Positions 18,472 through 28,053 of a DNA stretch of 64,000 bases are shown piece after piece (position 1 is the first letter of the stretch; each line of letters opens with the position of its first letter). The DNA lies in contig NZ_MDVN01000009.1 of NCBI RefSeq assembly GCF_002741945.1, forward strand, positions 62,001 through 126,000, read 5' to 3'. The position numbers and the translations under genes are program-made. Source of the DNA: Gaetbulibacter sp. 4G1 (GTDB lineage: Bacteria > Bacteroidota > Bacteroidia > Flavobacteriales > Flavobacteriaceae). The notes under the pieces were generated by a model. It was not told where the DNA came from. It made no database searches and was given only the letters and a program-made list of their open reading frames with translations.

Positions 18472-20421
18472 TTATTCAGTTTGATTAGATAATATTATTT
18501 CTTTAACCTTAATAAAATCTTCTGAACTTTTATACCTACCATCTTGATTTCTAGTAGCGATTTCTATAGCCTTATTAAGATCATCATTAGATATATTTTT
18601 TCTTTCCTTAACTATCCTGAATAATTCATAATCTTCAATCCCTTCTTTTAATAATTCCCATCGAATAGATGATATTGGTCCTTTCTTACCTGGATAAATA
18701 TAATAATCATCACCTTGATTGTGCCTAAATACTGGGTTCTTAAAAGGGTCTGCTGTCCAGTTATTATATGACCATCTCAAATACCCATCGGTATTATATT
18801 TTAAAGCTAGCCACGGTATCAATTGGGATTCAATTGCTGGCGAATATGTTAACGCATTAGGATGAGCAGGTTCTGCACACAAATAAAAAGTTGTTCGTCT
18901 ATTATTGCTTTTTCTGCTTTCAATAGTAGGTAAAACAGATGTAACGGTATCTTTCTCTAAAGGTTGCCCTGGAAAAAACATATATGATATAGACAGGTTT
19001 TTTGCATATTCGCCATCTTCAGGATGTCCAGCAATAACAATTTTATCTAAAAATTCAGGAGCAGCATTTTTAATAATATTTTGTAAAATTCGCATGTCTT
19101 TTTCAACTTTCTCATCAAAACCTAAAAAAGTACGTTTAATTAAATCTTTGGCAGACAAATGCTCTTTGAAACTTATAAGGAACTTTGTCCAAATATCTTT
19201 ATACGTTGCGTCATGTATACTTAATTCTAAACTTTTAACCGCATTAGATTTTTTATCAAAATAATACAATTTTTGTTTAGTTTCTTTAAATGGTGCCATA
19301 GAAAAAGCATTAATAGCTTCATCAATTCCTATTTGTGTAGCCATACTCACATATCTGTCAAAAACATCATAATCAAATTCCCATTCTCCTTTTTCATTTA
19401 AAGTCCATTGTACCATACTACGATATCCAAAAGCGATTTGTGAACGTGTTGAATTGCTTATCCAAGGTTTAAGCCAAGGCTCGTGTGTTATAGTTGTTGC
19501 CAAATTCTTCCCTCCTCTTGATGCATAGTCTTTTAAATATTTAGAAATCATCTCCCAATGTGACTCAGACCAATGCTCTAAATTATAATAATCAGCAATA
19601 GCACTAGGGTTTAACCATAAATCTAAATGAAACTTAAAGTCTTTCGGTTCTGGCAATTCTTCTTTTTGAACATTTAATCTTACCTTATATACAACATCAT
19701 TATATGGTTTAGAACTAATTGTAATATTACCTTCGTATACTCCTGAAGCAGTGCTTTTAGGCACCTTAAAAGTTATCCAAACAGGTTGTGCTCTATAAGC
19801 AGGAATGTTAATTGATTTTAATTCTAACAAAGGATCTCCAACAATGTTTGGAGCCATATTTCCTGAAACTCCTTCTCCTATGATGGTCTCCAACTTTGGG
19901 GACCAATCATACTCACTTCTAGCTCGTTGTATAGGAACATATTTAACATATCTTATTTGAAAATTTTCTTTGCTAATTACTTTTCCATTAGAAGCTTTTA
20001 AATTGCTAATATTTATCTTGACTTCAGAAATATCTTTTTTTGAACCTAATGCTATTTGCGCCGATATTTGTTCGTTTTTAATCGCAGTGAGTTCTAATAC
20101 ACTTGCTTCAGGTAGGTTTGTAATTTGAAAATCTTTTAGTGCTTCGTTTTCTTTTAATTCATCCTCAGAAAATTTGCGCGGAAACCTTGGAACCCTTATT
20201 AAAGATGATGTTTCAAAATTACCAGTTGGCACCCATATATTTAAACTATCTGATAAGAAAACCTCATCTACATTTAAATTCAACCATTCTGAAGTTGTTT
20301 CAATATTATCTAAACTTATTGTTTCTTTTTTCCTTTGTACATTTTCATTATCAATGCATCCAAAATTTAAGATCATTAAAATTATTAAAATCATTCTAAT
20401 ACAGTAAAAAAAGTTTTTCAT
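18472..20421 (-). CDS. GH123/DUF4091-like lipoprotein
   Basis: The 649-residue product has a lipoprotein signal (lipobox NFGC, Cys22). It has the same architecture as the catalytic part of the neighbouring 979-residue protein but lacks the GEVED and sorting domains. Shared landmarks are FHLDLWLNP (264-272), the Asp436-Glu437 pair in LGFDEKVEK, DGYLRWSYNNW and LLKEGIEDYELFRI. The adjacent acids fit the GH123 catalytic arrangement, so an exo-acting hexosaminidase-like activity is possible but unproven. It is separated from the larger paralogue by 113 bp. Its upstream region is the decayed eda tail described separately, so its present promoter lies in recombined DNA. Confidence 0.72.
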   Translation of the reverse strand: MKNFFYCIRMILIILMILNFGCIDNENVQRKKETISLDNIETTSEWLNLNVDEVFLSDSLNIWVPTGNFETSSLIRVPRFPRKFSEDELKENEALKDFQITNLPEASVLELTAIKNEQISAQIALGSKKDISEVKINISNLKASNGKVISKENFQIRYVKYVPIQRARSEYDWSPKLETIIGEGVSGNMAPNIVGDPLLELKSINIPAYRAQPVWITFKVPKSTASGVYEGNITISSKPYNDVVYKVRLNVQKEELPEPKDFKFHLDLWLNPSAIADYYNLEHWSESHWEMISKYLKDYASRGGKNLATTITHEPWLKPWISNSTRSQIAFGYRSMVQWTLNEKGEWEFDYDVFDRYVSMATQIGIDEAINAFSMAPFKETKQKLYYFDKKSNAVKSLELSIHDATYKDIWTKFLISFKEHLSAKDLIKRTFLGFDEKVEKDMRILQNIIKNAAPEFLDKIVIAGHPEDGEYAKNLSISYMFFPGQPLEKDTVTSVLPTIESRKSNNRRTTFYLCAEPAHPNALTYSPAIESQLIPWLALKYNTDGYLRWSYNNWTADPFKNPVFRHNQGDDYYIYPGKKGPISSIRWELLKEGIEDYELFRIVKERKNISNDDLNKAIEIATRNQDGRYKSSEDFIKVKEIILSNQTE

Positions 20422-20432
20422 TAACCCTGTTG

Positions 20433-20738
20433 TAAATTATTCTTTTCAAAAGAAGAGTTTTTAACTGAATTCTATATGTGCCATTTTTGGATAATGAGGG
20501 GGGTGTTTTGCATAAGCTTTAAAAAAATGAAATAATTATTAGGAATAAAACACTTTCCTTAATTACATTCAACCACGCTAGTTAAAATTTATTTTTTGTG
20601 TTAATTTTTATAAAAAAGTAGAGACTGAAGATGGACTGCTTTTCTAAGGCTTATTTATAGAATAGTTTTTCTAACTTCTTTTATATCTCTTTCAAGCTTA
20701 TTATAACCTTTATTTGCTATAAATATATATTTACTCAC
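20433..20738. repeat. Direct repeat copy A: eda 3' end plus flank (partner 33612-33843)
   Basis: This stretch matches the DNA at and beyond the 3' end of eda in the same orientation. Bases 20433-20488 match 33612-33667 with a handful of differences (TAAATTATTCTTTT, AAAAGAAGAGT, TTTAACT). Bases 20645-20722 match the eda C-terminus. About 100 extra bases lie in the middle of this copy. The two copies bracket polysaccharide locus 2. Confidence 0.85.
20655..20738 (-). pseudogene. Remnant of the C-terminus of a KDPG aldolase (eda) copy
   Basis: Reading the minus strand up to a TAA at 20655-20657 gives IANKGYNKLERDIKEVRKTIL. The intact eda ends IANKDYNKLEQDVKEALNIIKEVRKTVQ. The fragment keeps the frame, has lost seven codons between two KE-coding repeats, and has SK-I-I preceding residues that also match. 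No upstream part of the gene remains; the sulfatase terminator follows at 20750. It is therefore a truncated duplicate of the gene at 33739-34416. Confidence 0.85.
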
Positions 20739-20749
20739 ATATAAAAAGA

Positions 20750-20786
20750 AAATTCTCCTGTTCAAATAAATTGAATAGGAGAATTT
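20750..20786 (-). terminator. Rho-independent terminator after the sulfatase operon
   Basis: A 16-base stem (20750-20765, core AATTCTCCT, with 20771-20786, core AGGAGAATT) closes a 5-base loop with one wobble pair. On the minus strand it is followed by a T-rich run. It lies 50 bp past the sulfatase stop codon. Confidence 0.75.
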
Positions 20787-20835
20787 ACTAAAAAACTAAC
20801 TCAAAAAATATAAACTAAACCTTAATTTAAGTTTA

Positions 20836-22437
20836 CTATAACGTGTCTTTATACTTTCTCATATCTGGTAATGGTGCTTCAGAATAAGTAGAATCTATAA
20901 ATTTTGACGAAGCCTTCTTAAGAAAAACTAAGGCTCCTTCTAAATCTGGATATTTTTCTCTTAATATATCATACTCAGGATTAACAGCATGTTTACCCCA
21001 AATCCCTAACATTAATTTTAAATTATTATCATCTTCTGGATATTGCCCCTTATCGTCTGTTTTTGCAATCCACTTTTCTAATACGTCTGCGTACTCCATT
21101 AATACTTTATCATATTCAGGGTTTGCAGCAAGATTATTCAATTCAAAAGGATCCTTTTTTAGGTTGTATAATTCTTCAGATGGACGATCATCGGACATGA
21201 ATCGATCTTGTATAATATTTAATTTATTATCTGCATGTAATTGATGCATTGCTTTTACAAATTCAACTCCATCAAAATCCATATAAGTGGGTTGAGTATA
21301 TGGTCTATCGACTAAAAAGTTACGGATGTATTTATAGTCTTTCGAACGTACAGACCTTATACGGTCTATTGTAAAGTCACAACGATCGCGTGTTGAAATA
21401 ACATAGTCTCTTTTAAATGCATCATCAAATATGTTTTTTCCTTCCATGTAATTTGGTATCGAAATATTAGCTAAAGCCAAAGAGCTAATTCCAATATCTA
21501 ATCCACTTACCAAATCAATATTTGTAGTTTCTGGTCTAAGTTTTTTAATAGTCTTGGAGAAGTCTGCAATTATTAACGGTACATGCAAACCTCCATCATA
21601 TAAAAACTGTTTATTCCGTGTCATTCGCATACCATGATCTGAGAAAAAGAATACTATCGTGTTTTCTAGCAAATCATTATCTCTTAATTTCTTTATAATA
21701 CCTCCAACTTTTTCATCAGTTATTTGAATCGCATCTAAATGATTTGCATATTCCTCTATTATTGCAGGATGATAAGGTAAATAAGGGGGTAATACGATCT
21801 TTGATCTATCAACTGGTGTTTTTACTCTATCTTTAAATGTTGAAGAGAATATTTCTTTCCCTCCATACATTTGTATTTGTCCAAAGAAAGGCTCTTTTCC
21901 TTTTAAAGATGCTAAATCTAATCTTACTCCACTTTTACCATATAAAGGATGTAATTTATAATCTTGACTATATAAATCTCTACGGTTATAAACAAAATTA
22001 TAATCATCCTTACCATTATTGAATGTAAAGTATCCCTCTTTTTTAAATAGTTCTGGTATAGTTTCCAAGCTATCTGGTAAATATATAGCAGATTCTTTTG
22101 TTCTTGAACTATGATGATTATGTGTTCCTGTAGTGGTAGACATAACGCCAGTTATAATACTTGAACGACTTGCAGAACAAACTGGTGCAGGCATAAAAAC
22201 ATTAGTAAACAAAACACCATGTTGCGCTAAACTATCAATATTAGGTGTAGAAATAAGAGTTTCTCCATAACTGCTTAAAAGCGGAGCTGTATCTTCTAGA
22301 AAAATCCATAAAATATTAGGCTGTTTCTTTAAATCCTTTATCTCTTCTTTTTTGTTAGCACAAGAAGTAGTAATAAAAAGTAAAAGCAATAGACCTTTTA
22401 GAGCAAAATCTTTATAGGTTTTTAATTTTAGTATCAT
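20836..22437 (-). CDS. Formylglycine-dependent sulfatase lipoprotein
   Basis: This family S1 sulfatase removes sulfate esters from a polysaccharide. The 533-residue product has a lipobox (TTSC, Cys26). The catalytic cysteine, matured to formylglycine, is Cys87 in CSASRSSIITG, the C-x-A-x-R variant of the signature. The metal-binding N-terminal segment reads ILWIFLEDT, with Glu-Asp where many sulfatases have Asp-Asp. FFFSDHGMR supplies the second metal-site Asp-His pair, and the C-terminal ELYNLKKDPFELNNLA is typical. The maturase is not in the window. It is the last gene of the 26395-to-20836 run, 3 bp after the GH97 gene, so the sulfated target is probably an alpha-galactoside. The S1 subfamily cannot be assigned by eye. 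Confidence 0.92.
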   Translation of the reverse strand: MILKLKTYKDFALKGLLLLLFITTSCANKKEEIKDLKKQPNILWIFLEDTAPLLSSYGETLISTPNIDSLAQHGVLFTNVFMPAPVCSASRSSIITGVMSTTTGTHNHHSSRTKESAIYLPDSLETIPELFKKEGYFTFNNGKDDYNFVYNRRDLYSQDYKLHPLYGKSGVRLDLASLKGKEPFFGQIQMYGGKEIFSSTFKDRVKTPVDRSKIVLPPYLPYHPAIIEEYANHLDAIQITDEKVGGIIKKLRDNDLLENTIVFFFSDHGMRMTRNKQFLYDGGLHVPLIIADFSKTIKKLRPETTNIDLVSGLDIGISSLALANISIPNYMEGKNIFDDAFKRDYVISTRDRCDFTIDRIRSVRSKDYKYIRNFLVDRPYTQPTYMDFDGVEFVKAMHQLHADNKLNIIQDRFMSDDRPSEELYNLKKDPFELNNLAANPEYDKVLMEYADVLEKWIAKTDDKGQYPEDDNNLKLMLGIWGKHAVNPEYDILREKYPDLEGALVFLKKASSKFIDSTYSEAPLPDMRKYKDTL

Positions 22438-22440
22438 TAT

Positions 22441-24429
22441 TTAGTTATTAATTGAAATTATTGCAGACCAACCTCCTCCAGGTGCAAGTTGAGCTTCTAT
22501 AACATCCTTACTTGTTATTTGTTTAGTTTCTAGTTTATAATCACTGGCATATCTATCAGCATTAATACCGTCTTTAAATATTTGAACGGTATAATTCCCT
22601 TCTTCCAAAAAAGAAAAATCAATGCTTAAAGTTCTTTCATTTTGGTTATTCATCACTCCTACAAACCATTTATCTTCATTTTTTCTAGCTACTGCTAAAT
22701 AGGTTCCTATTTTAGCATGGAGCACTTGTGTTTCATCCCAAACTACTGGTATTTGCGCAATAAACTTTGTAGTTTCATCCTCTTTCATGTAGTTACTTGG
22801 CGTATCACATAACATTTGCAAAGGGCTTTCAAATAATGTGTACATGGCAACTTGATGTGCTCTTGTTCCCATACTCATTGGTCTGTTCCAATGTATTGCA
22901 AAATTTTTTTTTTGTGCATTTACCATAGAGCCAGGTGTATAATCCATAGGACCTGCTACCATCCTAATGAATGGTAAAGTAAGGTTATGTTCTGGTGTAA
23001 TATAATCTGCCCATTTATTATTTTCAGCACCTTTTACGCCTTCTCGTGTAAGTACATTAGGATACGTTCTTCTTAACCCAGCTGGTTTATACGACCCATG
23101 AAAATCTACTAATAATTCTCGATTGGCACACTCCCTTGCTACCCGTTCATAATAATTAACCATCCATTGATCATCACGTTGCATAAAATCTACTTTCAAA
23201 CCTACAGCCCCCCATGCCTTAAATGCATCTAAAGCTTCTATCAATTTTTGATCTAAAGAACTCCATGTTACCCATAAGATAACATCCACATTCTTAGACT
23301 TTCCGTAGTTTATTATGTCTTGAACATCAACTTCTGGCACAATATCTAGTACGTCTCCTAGCACGTACCAGCCTTCATCTAAAATAATGTATTCTATACC
23401 ATATTTAGAAGCGAAATCAATATAATATTTATATGTGTCAGTGTTAACTCCAGCCTTAAAATCTACATCATAGATATTATTGTAGTTCCACCAATCCCAA
23501 GCTACTTTCCCTGGTTTAATCCATGAGATATTTTCTATTTTACATGGTTCTGCTAATTGGTAACTCAATTGATTTGTAATTAGGTCAGCATCACTTTTTG
23601 CGATAGCAATTATACGCCAAGGGAAACTTCGCTTCCCTGCTGTTCTAGCAATAAAATCTGCTGGCTTAGACACTCTAATATCTCTGTCGTCTGTCCAACG
23701 CCTATTATCTACTTTCTGTTCTAAAGCATAGGGTGGAAATTTTGCCTGTAAAGTGTTTTCTTCCCCTCCGGTTAACCACATTCCTGGATAATCTAAAAGT
23801 GCTGTTTCTGAAATAAGTAATCTAGTTTTATTTGCAGTTACTAATGTGGGCAAGCTACATAAATCGTTAGTAGAAAGTGTATCTAATTTACCAAACTCAT
23901 ATAACCTTTCATTATGTGATTGAAACTCTTTCTCTCTTGGAAAATATATCTGATTGTCTCCTACAAAATTAAAAACCGCCGACTCATCAACTACTATAAT
24001 GTCATTTTTGAGGCTTGTTTTGAAACGATATGCTATACCATTATCATAAACCCTAAAAATTACGGCATATTTTCCTTTAAAAGATAATAATAATTCATTG
24101 AAATTATCCCTTATAAACTTTGATTTAACCCTAAGTTCTGGCTCTAATACTTGATTAACAAATTGTCTTTTGGTTTTAATTACTTTTGGTTTTTTTCCTA
24201 AAACAATATTATCATCGATTGTTAGTGATAATGTTGATTCGTTCATAACCAAGGTATCATTTACTAAAATAGCATATTTAATTTCTTCATCTATTGTAAT
24301 AATTAGCTTAACATTTTTTTCTGGCGAAGTAATTGTATACTGTTGTGCAGTTAATAAAGATGGAAATGTAAAAAAGCATATACCAAGAGCGTATAATATT
24401 TTTTGTATCAAAATGTTTTTTATTTTCAT
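22441..24429 (-). CDS. Glycoside hydrolase family 97, probably retaining alpha-galactosidase
   Basis: GH97 enzymes hydrolyse alpha-glucosides or alpha-galactosides. The 662-residue product has a signal peptide ending near TAQQ (27-30), the N-terminal beta-sandwich (YTITSPEKNVKL), and the barrel with VAWDWWNYNN and YIILDEGWY. The segment GLKVDFMQRDD puts an aspartate at residue 414, where the retaining galactosidase branch has its nucleophile. Inverting SusB-type enzymes lack this Asp. NVLTREGVKGAEN carries candidate acid/base glutamates 463 and 469. The combination favours a retaining alpha-galactosidase, as in Bacteroides BT1871. The substrate is inferred. It lies between the sulfatase and the GH36-like gene. 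Confidence 0.88.
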   Translation of the reverse strand: MKIKNILIQKILYALGICFFTFPSLLTAQQYTITSPEKNVKLIITIDEEIKYAILVNDTLVMNESTLSLTIDDNIVLGKKPKVIKTKRQFVNQVLEPELRVKSKFIRDNFNELLLSFKGKYAVIFRVYDNGIAYRFKTSLKNDIIVVDESAVFNFVGDNQIYFPREKEFQSHNERLYEFGKLDTLSTNDLCSLPTLVTANKTRLLISETALLDYPGMWLTGGEENTLQAKFPPYALEQKVDNRRWTDDRDIRVSKPADFIARTAGKRSFPWRIIAIAKSDADLITNQLSYQLAEPCKIENISWIKPGKVAWDWWNYNNIYDVDFKAGVNTDTYKYYIDFASKYGIEYIILDEGWYVLGDVLDIVPEVDVQDIINYGKSKNVDVILWVTWSSLDQKLIEALDAFKAWGAVGLKVDFMQRDDQWMVNYYERVARECANRELLVDFHGSYKPAGLRRTYPNVLTREGVKGAENNKWADYITPEHNLTLPFIRMVAGPMDYTPGSMVNAQKKNFAIHWNRPMSMGTRAHQVAMYTLFESPLQMLCDTPSNYMKEDETTKFIAQIPVVWDETQVLHAKIGTYLAVARKNEDKWFVGVMNNQNERTLSIDFSFLEEGNYTVQIFKDGINADRYASDYKLETKQITSKDVIEAQLAPGGGWSAIISINN

Positions 24430-24544
24430 GTGTTTATATTTATTGTTTTTTAACTGCCTCCATATAATTCGCTATTAATCATTTCCATGAGTTATAAAGC
24501 TTTTTAACATGCTCATTTTATAAAATTAGTTCCTTGTACAATTA

Positions 24545-26395
24545 TTAGTTATTAATTTTTTCAAAAGAAATTAAGCCTGAGATAGGCACTTCAAATAAAT
24601 TTGCACCCGTTTTAATTTTAGTTTCTCCATTACTTATTAAGCTTCCTTGACAATCTTTAATTTTATACTTATAAACTGCATCAATTTGCTTAGAAATTAA
24701 AACCACCTCATTAGACATTTTTGCATTTATAACATCTAATTTTTCAAGTGCTTCATCATCTATTAAAAAAGATGAAGTTCCATACAGTACTGTAATTTCT
24801 TTATTACCAAACCTGCCCGAAATTTTTGGGTAATTGGATTGAGGGTTTGAGGGCAAAAACTCACCGTCTAAAAAAACATTTCTATTCTTCAACCAATAAT
24901 CGGTATAAAAACGAATCATATTAAATTGTTCTTGTGGTATATCAGCTAATCTTACTGAAATTTGAGGTACTGAAAACATCACATTTAGTAATTGAAATGC
25001 TGCTACTTCAACAGATTCTCTATAATGCCACATAAGCATATCTGCGTGTACCGCAGTATTACCACTTAGCAGTCTTAAATCGGTAGTCCCGACCCTATTA
25101 ATTAAAGCTACATTAGGGCAGTCTGATGCTCGTAACATATTACCATATTTACGCATAGCAGGGCCTGTATAGGGTTGCCTAAATTCAATCATAATATCAG
25201 GTTTTACTTCTCTTAAAGATGTCATTAAATCTGTCATTAAACGATCTGTAGCATCATTAATAGAAGCGTAATCACGTCCTTCATCTGCTATCAATTTAGT
25301 GTCCTTTCCTGCTTTAAATCTTCCTAAAAAATCTAATTTAAAACCGTCTAAACCCCATTCATTTACAGCTTTTATATATGTATTAATTATAAATTCGCGT
25401 ACTTCAGGAAATCTTGGGTCTACAATATAAGTTCCTTGGCTTTCCCAATAATCTAGAAACTTGCCTTTCATCTGCTTATAAGCTTGAGATTTTTCTCCTA
25501 CAAATGGTACAGCATACCATAAGATAAATTTCATATCTAAATCATGTACAGCACTTACAAATGCCTTCATTTCTGGAATTCGTTCAGGATTCCAGTCTCC
25601 TGTGTATGCATAGCCTCTACTACTATCTAAAGTTTGCCAACCATCATCTACTATAATAGATTCAAACCCCATAGACTTGGCTAGCTTACATTCTTTAACT
25701 AAGGCGTCTTTTGTTACATTCTGGTGATAACTATACCAACTAGAGTATACTGGCAATTTTGCAGCCTCTGGCACTGTAGATGGGGCATACAAATCATAAG
25801 CTGCCCACCAAGAAGCTACTTCTGTTAGAGATTTTGAAAAAGGTATAGACCTAGTATCTAACCTAAACTCTATTTGATAAGTTTTTAGTTTTTTATGCGC
25901 CTCTGTAAAAAGCTGTATTTCATTATACATCATCCCATTTTCTTCCTTGACAGAAGTACTTGTAACAACTGTACTTAGAGCTTCTGAAACCGCAAAAGTT
26001 TGCCTATTAACATCATCATACCCAAATAGAGAAATTACTGGTGCGTGCCTAGAGAGCATTGATTTTACTTTTGCTGGCCCCCAATCTGGAGTTATGGTTT
26101 TATCTAAATACGCACTGCTACTCCAATATCCTGCAATATTATTTGAAGGTACTGCCCATTTTAAAGAAAGTTTTGGTGGTGTTGCACCTTGGGCATGGTT
26201 TAAAGTTATAGTCGCAATTTCTAAACCATCTTCTATTCTATTCGTTTTCCAATCGAGTGAAAACCCATTTAAATCACCTACAACTTCTATATCAAATCCA
26301 TTAATATTGTAGGTCTGATTTTGTGTTTGCGAAAATAGATCTTCATTTAAAACATTTATTAACAAAAAGGTAATTAATAAAATTTTTAATTTCAT
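24545..26395 (-). CDS. GH36-like (clan GH-D) alpha-galactosidase
   Basis: The 616-residue product has a short signal peptide (ending about FSQ, 21-23), a beta-sandwich domain and a TIM barrel. IIVDDGWQTL and DWNPERIPEMKAFV are typical of melibiase-like enzymes. The nucleophile is Asp355 in GFKLDFLGRF. The acid/base is Asp425 in LRASDCPN. Both catalytic residues are therefore present, and the enzyme should be a retaining exo-alpha-galactosidase or a close relative. It lacks an obvious lipobox, so it is probably periplasmic. A 115-bp gap separates it from GH97, and a terminator hairpin lies between it and susD. Confidence 0.85.
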   Translation of the reverse strand: MKLKILLITFLLINVLNEDLFSQTQNQTYNINGFDIEVVGDLNGFSLDWKTNRIEDGLEIATITLNHAQGATPPKLSLKWAVPSNNIAGYWSSSAYLDKTITPDWGPAKVKSMLSRHAPVISLFGYDDVNRQTFAVSEALSTVVTSTSVKEENGMMYNEIQLFTEAHKKLKTYQIEFRLDTRSIPFSKSLTEVASWWAAYDLYAPSTVPEAAKLPVYSSWYSYHQNVTKDALVKECKLAKSMGFESIIVDDGWQTLDSSRGYAYTGDWNPERIPEMKAFVSAVHDLDMKFILWYAVPFVGEKSQAYKQMKGKFLDYWESQGTYIVDPRFPEVREFIINTYIKAVNEWGLDGFKLDFLGRFKAGKDTKLIADEGRDYASINDATDRLMTDLMTSLREVKPDIMIEFRQPYTGPAMRKYGNMLRASDCPNVALINRVGTTDLRLLSGNTAVHADMLMWHYRESVEVAAFQLLNVMFSVPQISVRLADIPQEQFNMIRFYTDYWLKNRNVFLDGEFLPSNPQSNYPKISGRFGNKEITVLYGTSSFLIDDEALEKLDVINAKMSNEVVLISKQIDAVYKYKIKDCQGSLISNGETKIKTGANLFEVPISGLISFEKINN

Positions 26396-26467
26396 AGTAA
26401 AATAATATAAATGTTAATGGAAAAAACTAAAAAAATAGATGGTAATATTTAAATAAAACAAGAAACA

Positions 26468-26488
26468 CTCACCTAATAAATAGGTGAG
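26468..26488 (-). terminator. Hairpin after the locus 2 susD
   Basis: CTCACCTA (26468-26475) pairs perfectly with TAGGTGAG (26481-26488) around ATAAA. On the minus strand a T-rich stretch follows. It sits 40 bp beyond the susD stop, so it may reduce read-through from susC/susD into the GH36-GH97-sulfatase genes. Confidence 0.6.
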
Positions 26489-26527
26489 ATTTCTTTATTA
26501 AATTATTCAATAATCTTGAGTAAAGAA

Positions 26528-28021
26528 TTAATATCCAGGATTTTGCTCAATATTAGGATTTGCATCAATTTCTGCTTGCGGAATAGGTATTAAAACTCTA
26601 AAATCTTCAGCAGAAGCAACTGGATGTACAGGGTGATTCCTTTTAGCACTCACAAATTTTCCGTGTCTAATTAAGTCTTCTCTACGTTTTCCTTCAAAAT
26701 AAAACTCCCATCCTCTTTCATCAAGTATGGCATCTTTCAATGCTTGTTTGTCAGCAAAATCAGATAAAGCAATTGGTGTAGCCTTTGCTCTATTTCTTAC
26801 TTCATTAATTAAATCAATAGACGTTTGTGTTGGCCCATTCAATTCATTTAGAGCTTCCGCTTTTGATAATAAAATATCGGCATATCTTACTACTCTGAAA
26901 TCATGTCCACTTCTCCATGCATCCATCTCTGGGTCTGGCCAGTATTTAAATGCGCTATTTTTATTAGCTTCTTGAGTAATAAGCTCATTACTTGTATTGA
27001 TATACTCATTTATAATTTGCTTTTTACGATCATCGTTAGGGTCAAAAGAGTTAAAAAAATGATCATATACTCTATTCTTAGTACCAGAAATTGATTGATT
27101 AGGCAATTTTACATCATCACCATTAACAAAGGATTTATAATTACTTTCTGGATATGAATGAGACATGATTGCATTTGCTGTACTACTAATTAATGGCGTT
27201 ACAGTATAAGAAAAAATTGTTTCCTTTTCAATCGTTTCAAATGCAGGTTTAAATAAATCCCGGTGTGGATTATCCCCATCTGTATAAAGGCTATACTGAC
27301 CCAAACCATCTATTAAATCTGAATACTCAACAACTTTACCCCAATTTTTAGTATTTAAATAATGTTTAGCTAAGACACCGTATGCTGCTCCTTTAGTAGC
27401 TCTACCAAATTCCTCTGCCTCTACTGGCAAATCTATTGCAGCTTCGGCTAATTCTGTTTCAATAAAATTAAGTATTTGCTCGTTTGATGCTCTACCTAAA
27501 TTAGGTTCATCACTACTAGAGGTTCTTAAAGGTACAGGGCCAAATAAATTATACATGAAAGAATACATTGTAGCTCTCATAAACCTAACTTCAGCAGTCC
27601 ATTGCTTTTTTTGATCATCTGTTAATTCAGAATTATCAACAACCTCTAAAAAGGCATTGGCATTTCGAATTGCTTGGTATGGCTGACTCCAAAAGCCATT
27701 CCTAAACCATGAAGGGTTTTGTGAATCCCAATTCCAATTTAAAACAAATGCAGTAACACGACTTAAACCGCCACGCTCATTCCATAAATGATCACCACTA
27801 AAATCTGAAAAGTAAATAAAGTCTCTTCCTGTAGCTCCATTTAACTGAAACTCAGCATATACTCCATTTAAAAGCCCTTCCATAAAACCTTCTGATGCAG
27901 GGCCATTAGTTGGAGCAAATTCTCCAAAAATTTCTGTTTTTAACGGATCTTCACAATGAGTTAATGTTAACCCTAGAAAAACCATTAAGCTTATTTTTAT
28001 TATTTTATAAAATCGTTTCAT
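26528..28021 (-). CDS. SusD/RagB-type glycan-binding lipoprotein, locus 2
   Basis: This surface lipoprotein is the partner of the SusC encoded upstream. The 497-residue product has a lipobox (LTHC, Cys about residue 23), an N-terminal SusD region with FMRATMYSFMYNLFGPVPL, the signature RYADILLSKAEALN, the C-terminal block DERGWEFYFEGKRREDLIRHG and the family-typical end IEQNPGY. The length is normal. It starts 32 bp after the susC stop. The likely substrate is the sulfated alpha-galactoside suggested by the downstream enzymes. Confidence 0.93.
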   Translation of the reverse strand: MKRFYKIIKISLMVFLGLTLTHCEDPLKTEIFGEFAPTNGPASEGFMEGLLNGVYAEFQLNGATGRDFIYFSDFSGDHLWNERGGLSRVTAFVLNWNWDSQNPSWFRNGFWSQPYQAIRNANAFLEVVDNSELTDDQKKQWTAEVRFMRATMYSFMYNLFGPVPLRTSSSDEPNLGRASNEQILNFIETELAEAAIDLPVEAEEFGRATKGAAYGVLAKHYLNTKNWGKVVEYSDLIDGLGQYSLYTDGDNPHRDLFKPAFETIEKETIFSYTVTPLISSTANAIMSHSYPESNYKSFVNGDDVKLPNQSISGTKNRVYDHFFNSFDPNDDRKKQIINEYINTSNELITQEANKNSAFKYWPDPEMDAWRSGHDFRVVRYADILLSKAEALNELNGPTQTSIDLINEVRNRAKATPIALSDFADKQALKDAILDERGWEFYFEGKRREDLIRHGKFVSAKRNHPVHPVASAEDFRVLIPIPQAEIDANPNIEQNPGY

Positions 28022-28053
28022 TGTTTTATATTTTTTACATTAAAAAGTTTAAA

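Larger units (their letters stand above)
20422..20835. other. 414-bp gap holding repeat copy A, eda remnant and a terminator
   Basis: The gap runs from the start codon of the GH123-like lipoprotein gene to the end of the sulfatase gene. From left to right it contains the flank part of repeat copy A, the eda C-terminal remnant and the sulfatase-operon terminator. Apart from these I see only AT-rich sequence, which should include the promoter of the lipoprotein gene. Confidence 0.7.

Noticed and set aside
23769-23776. GGTTAACC match to the GntR operator core
   Set aside because: It lies inside the GH97 coding sequence, is a single copy, and has no promoter box or 13-bp partner.
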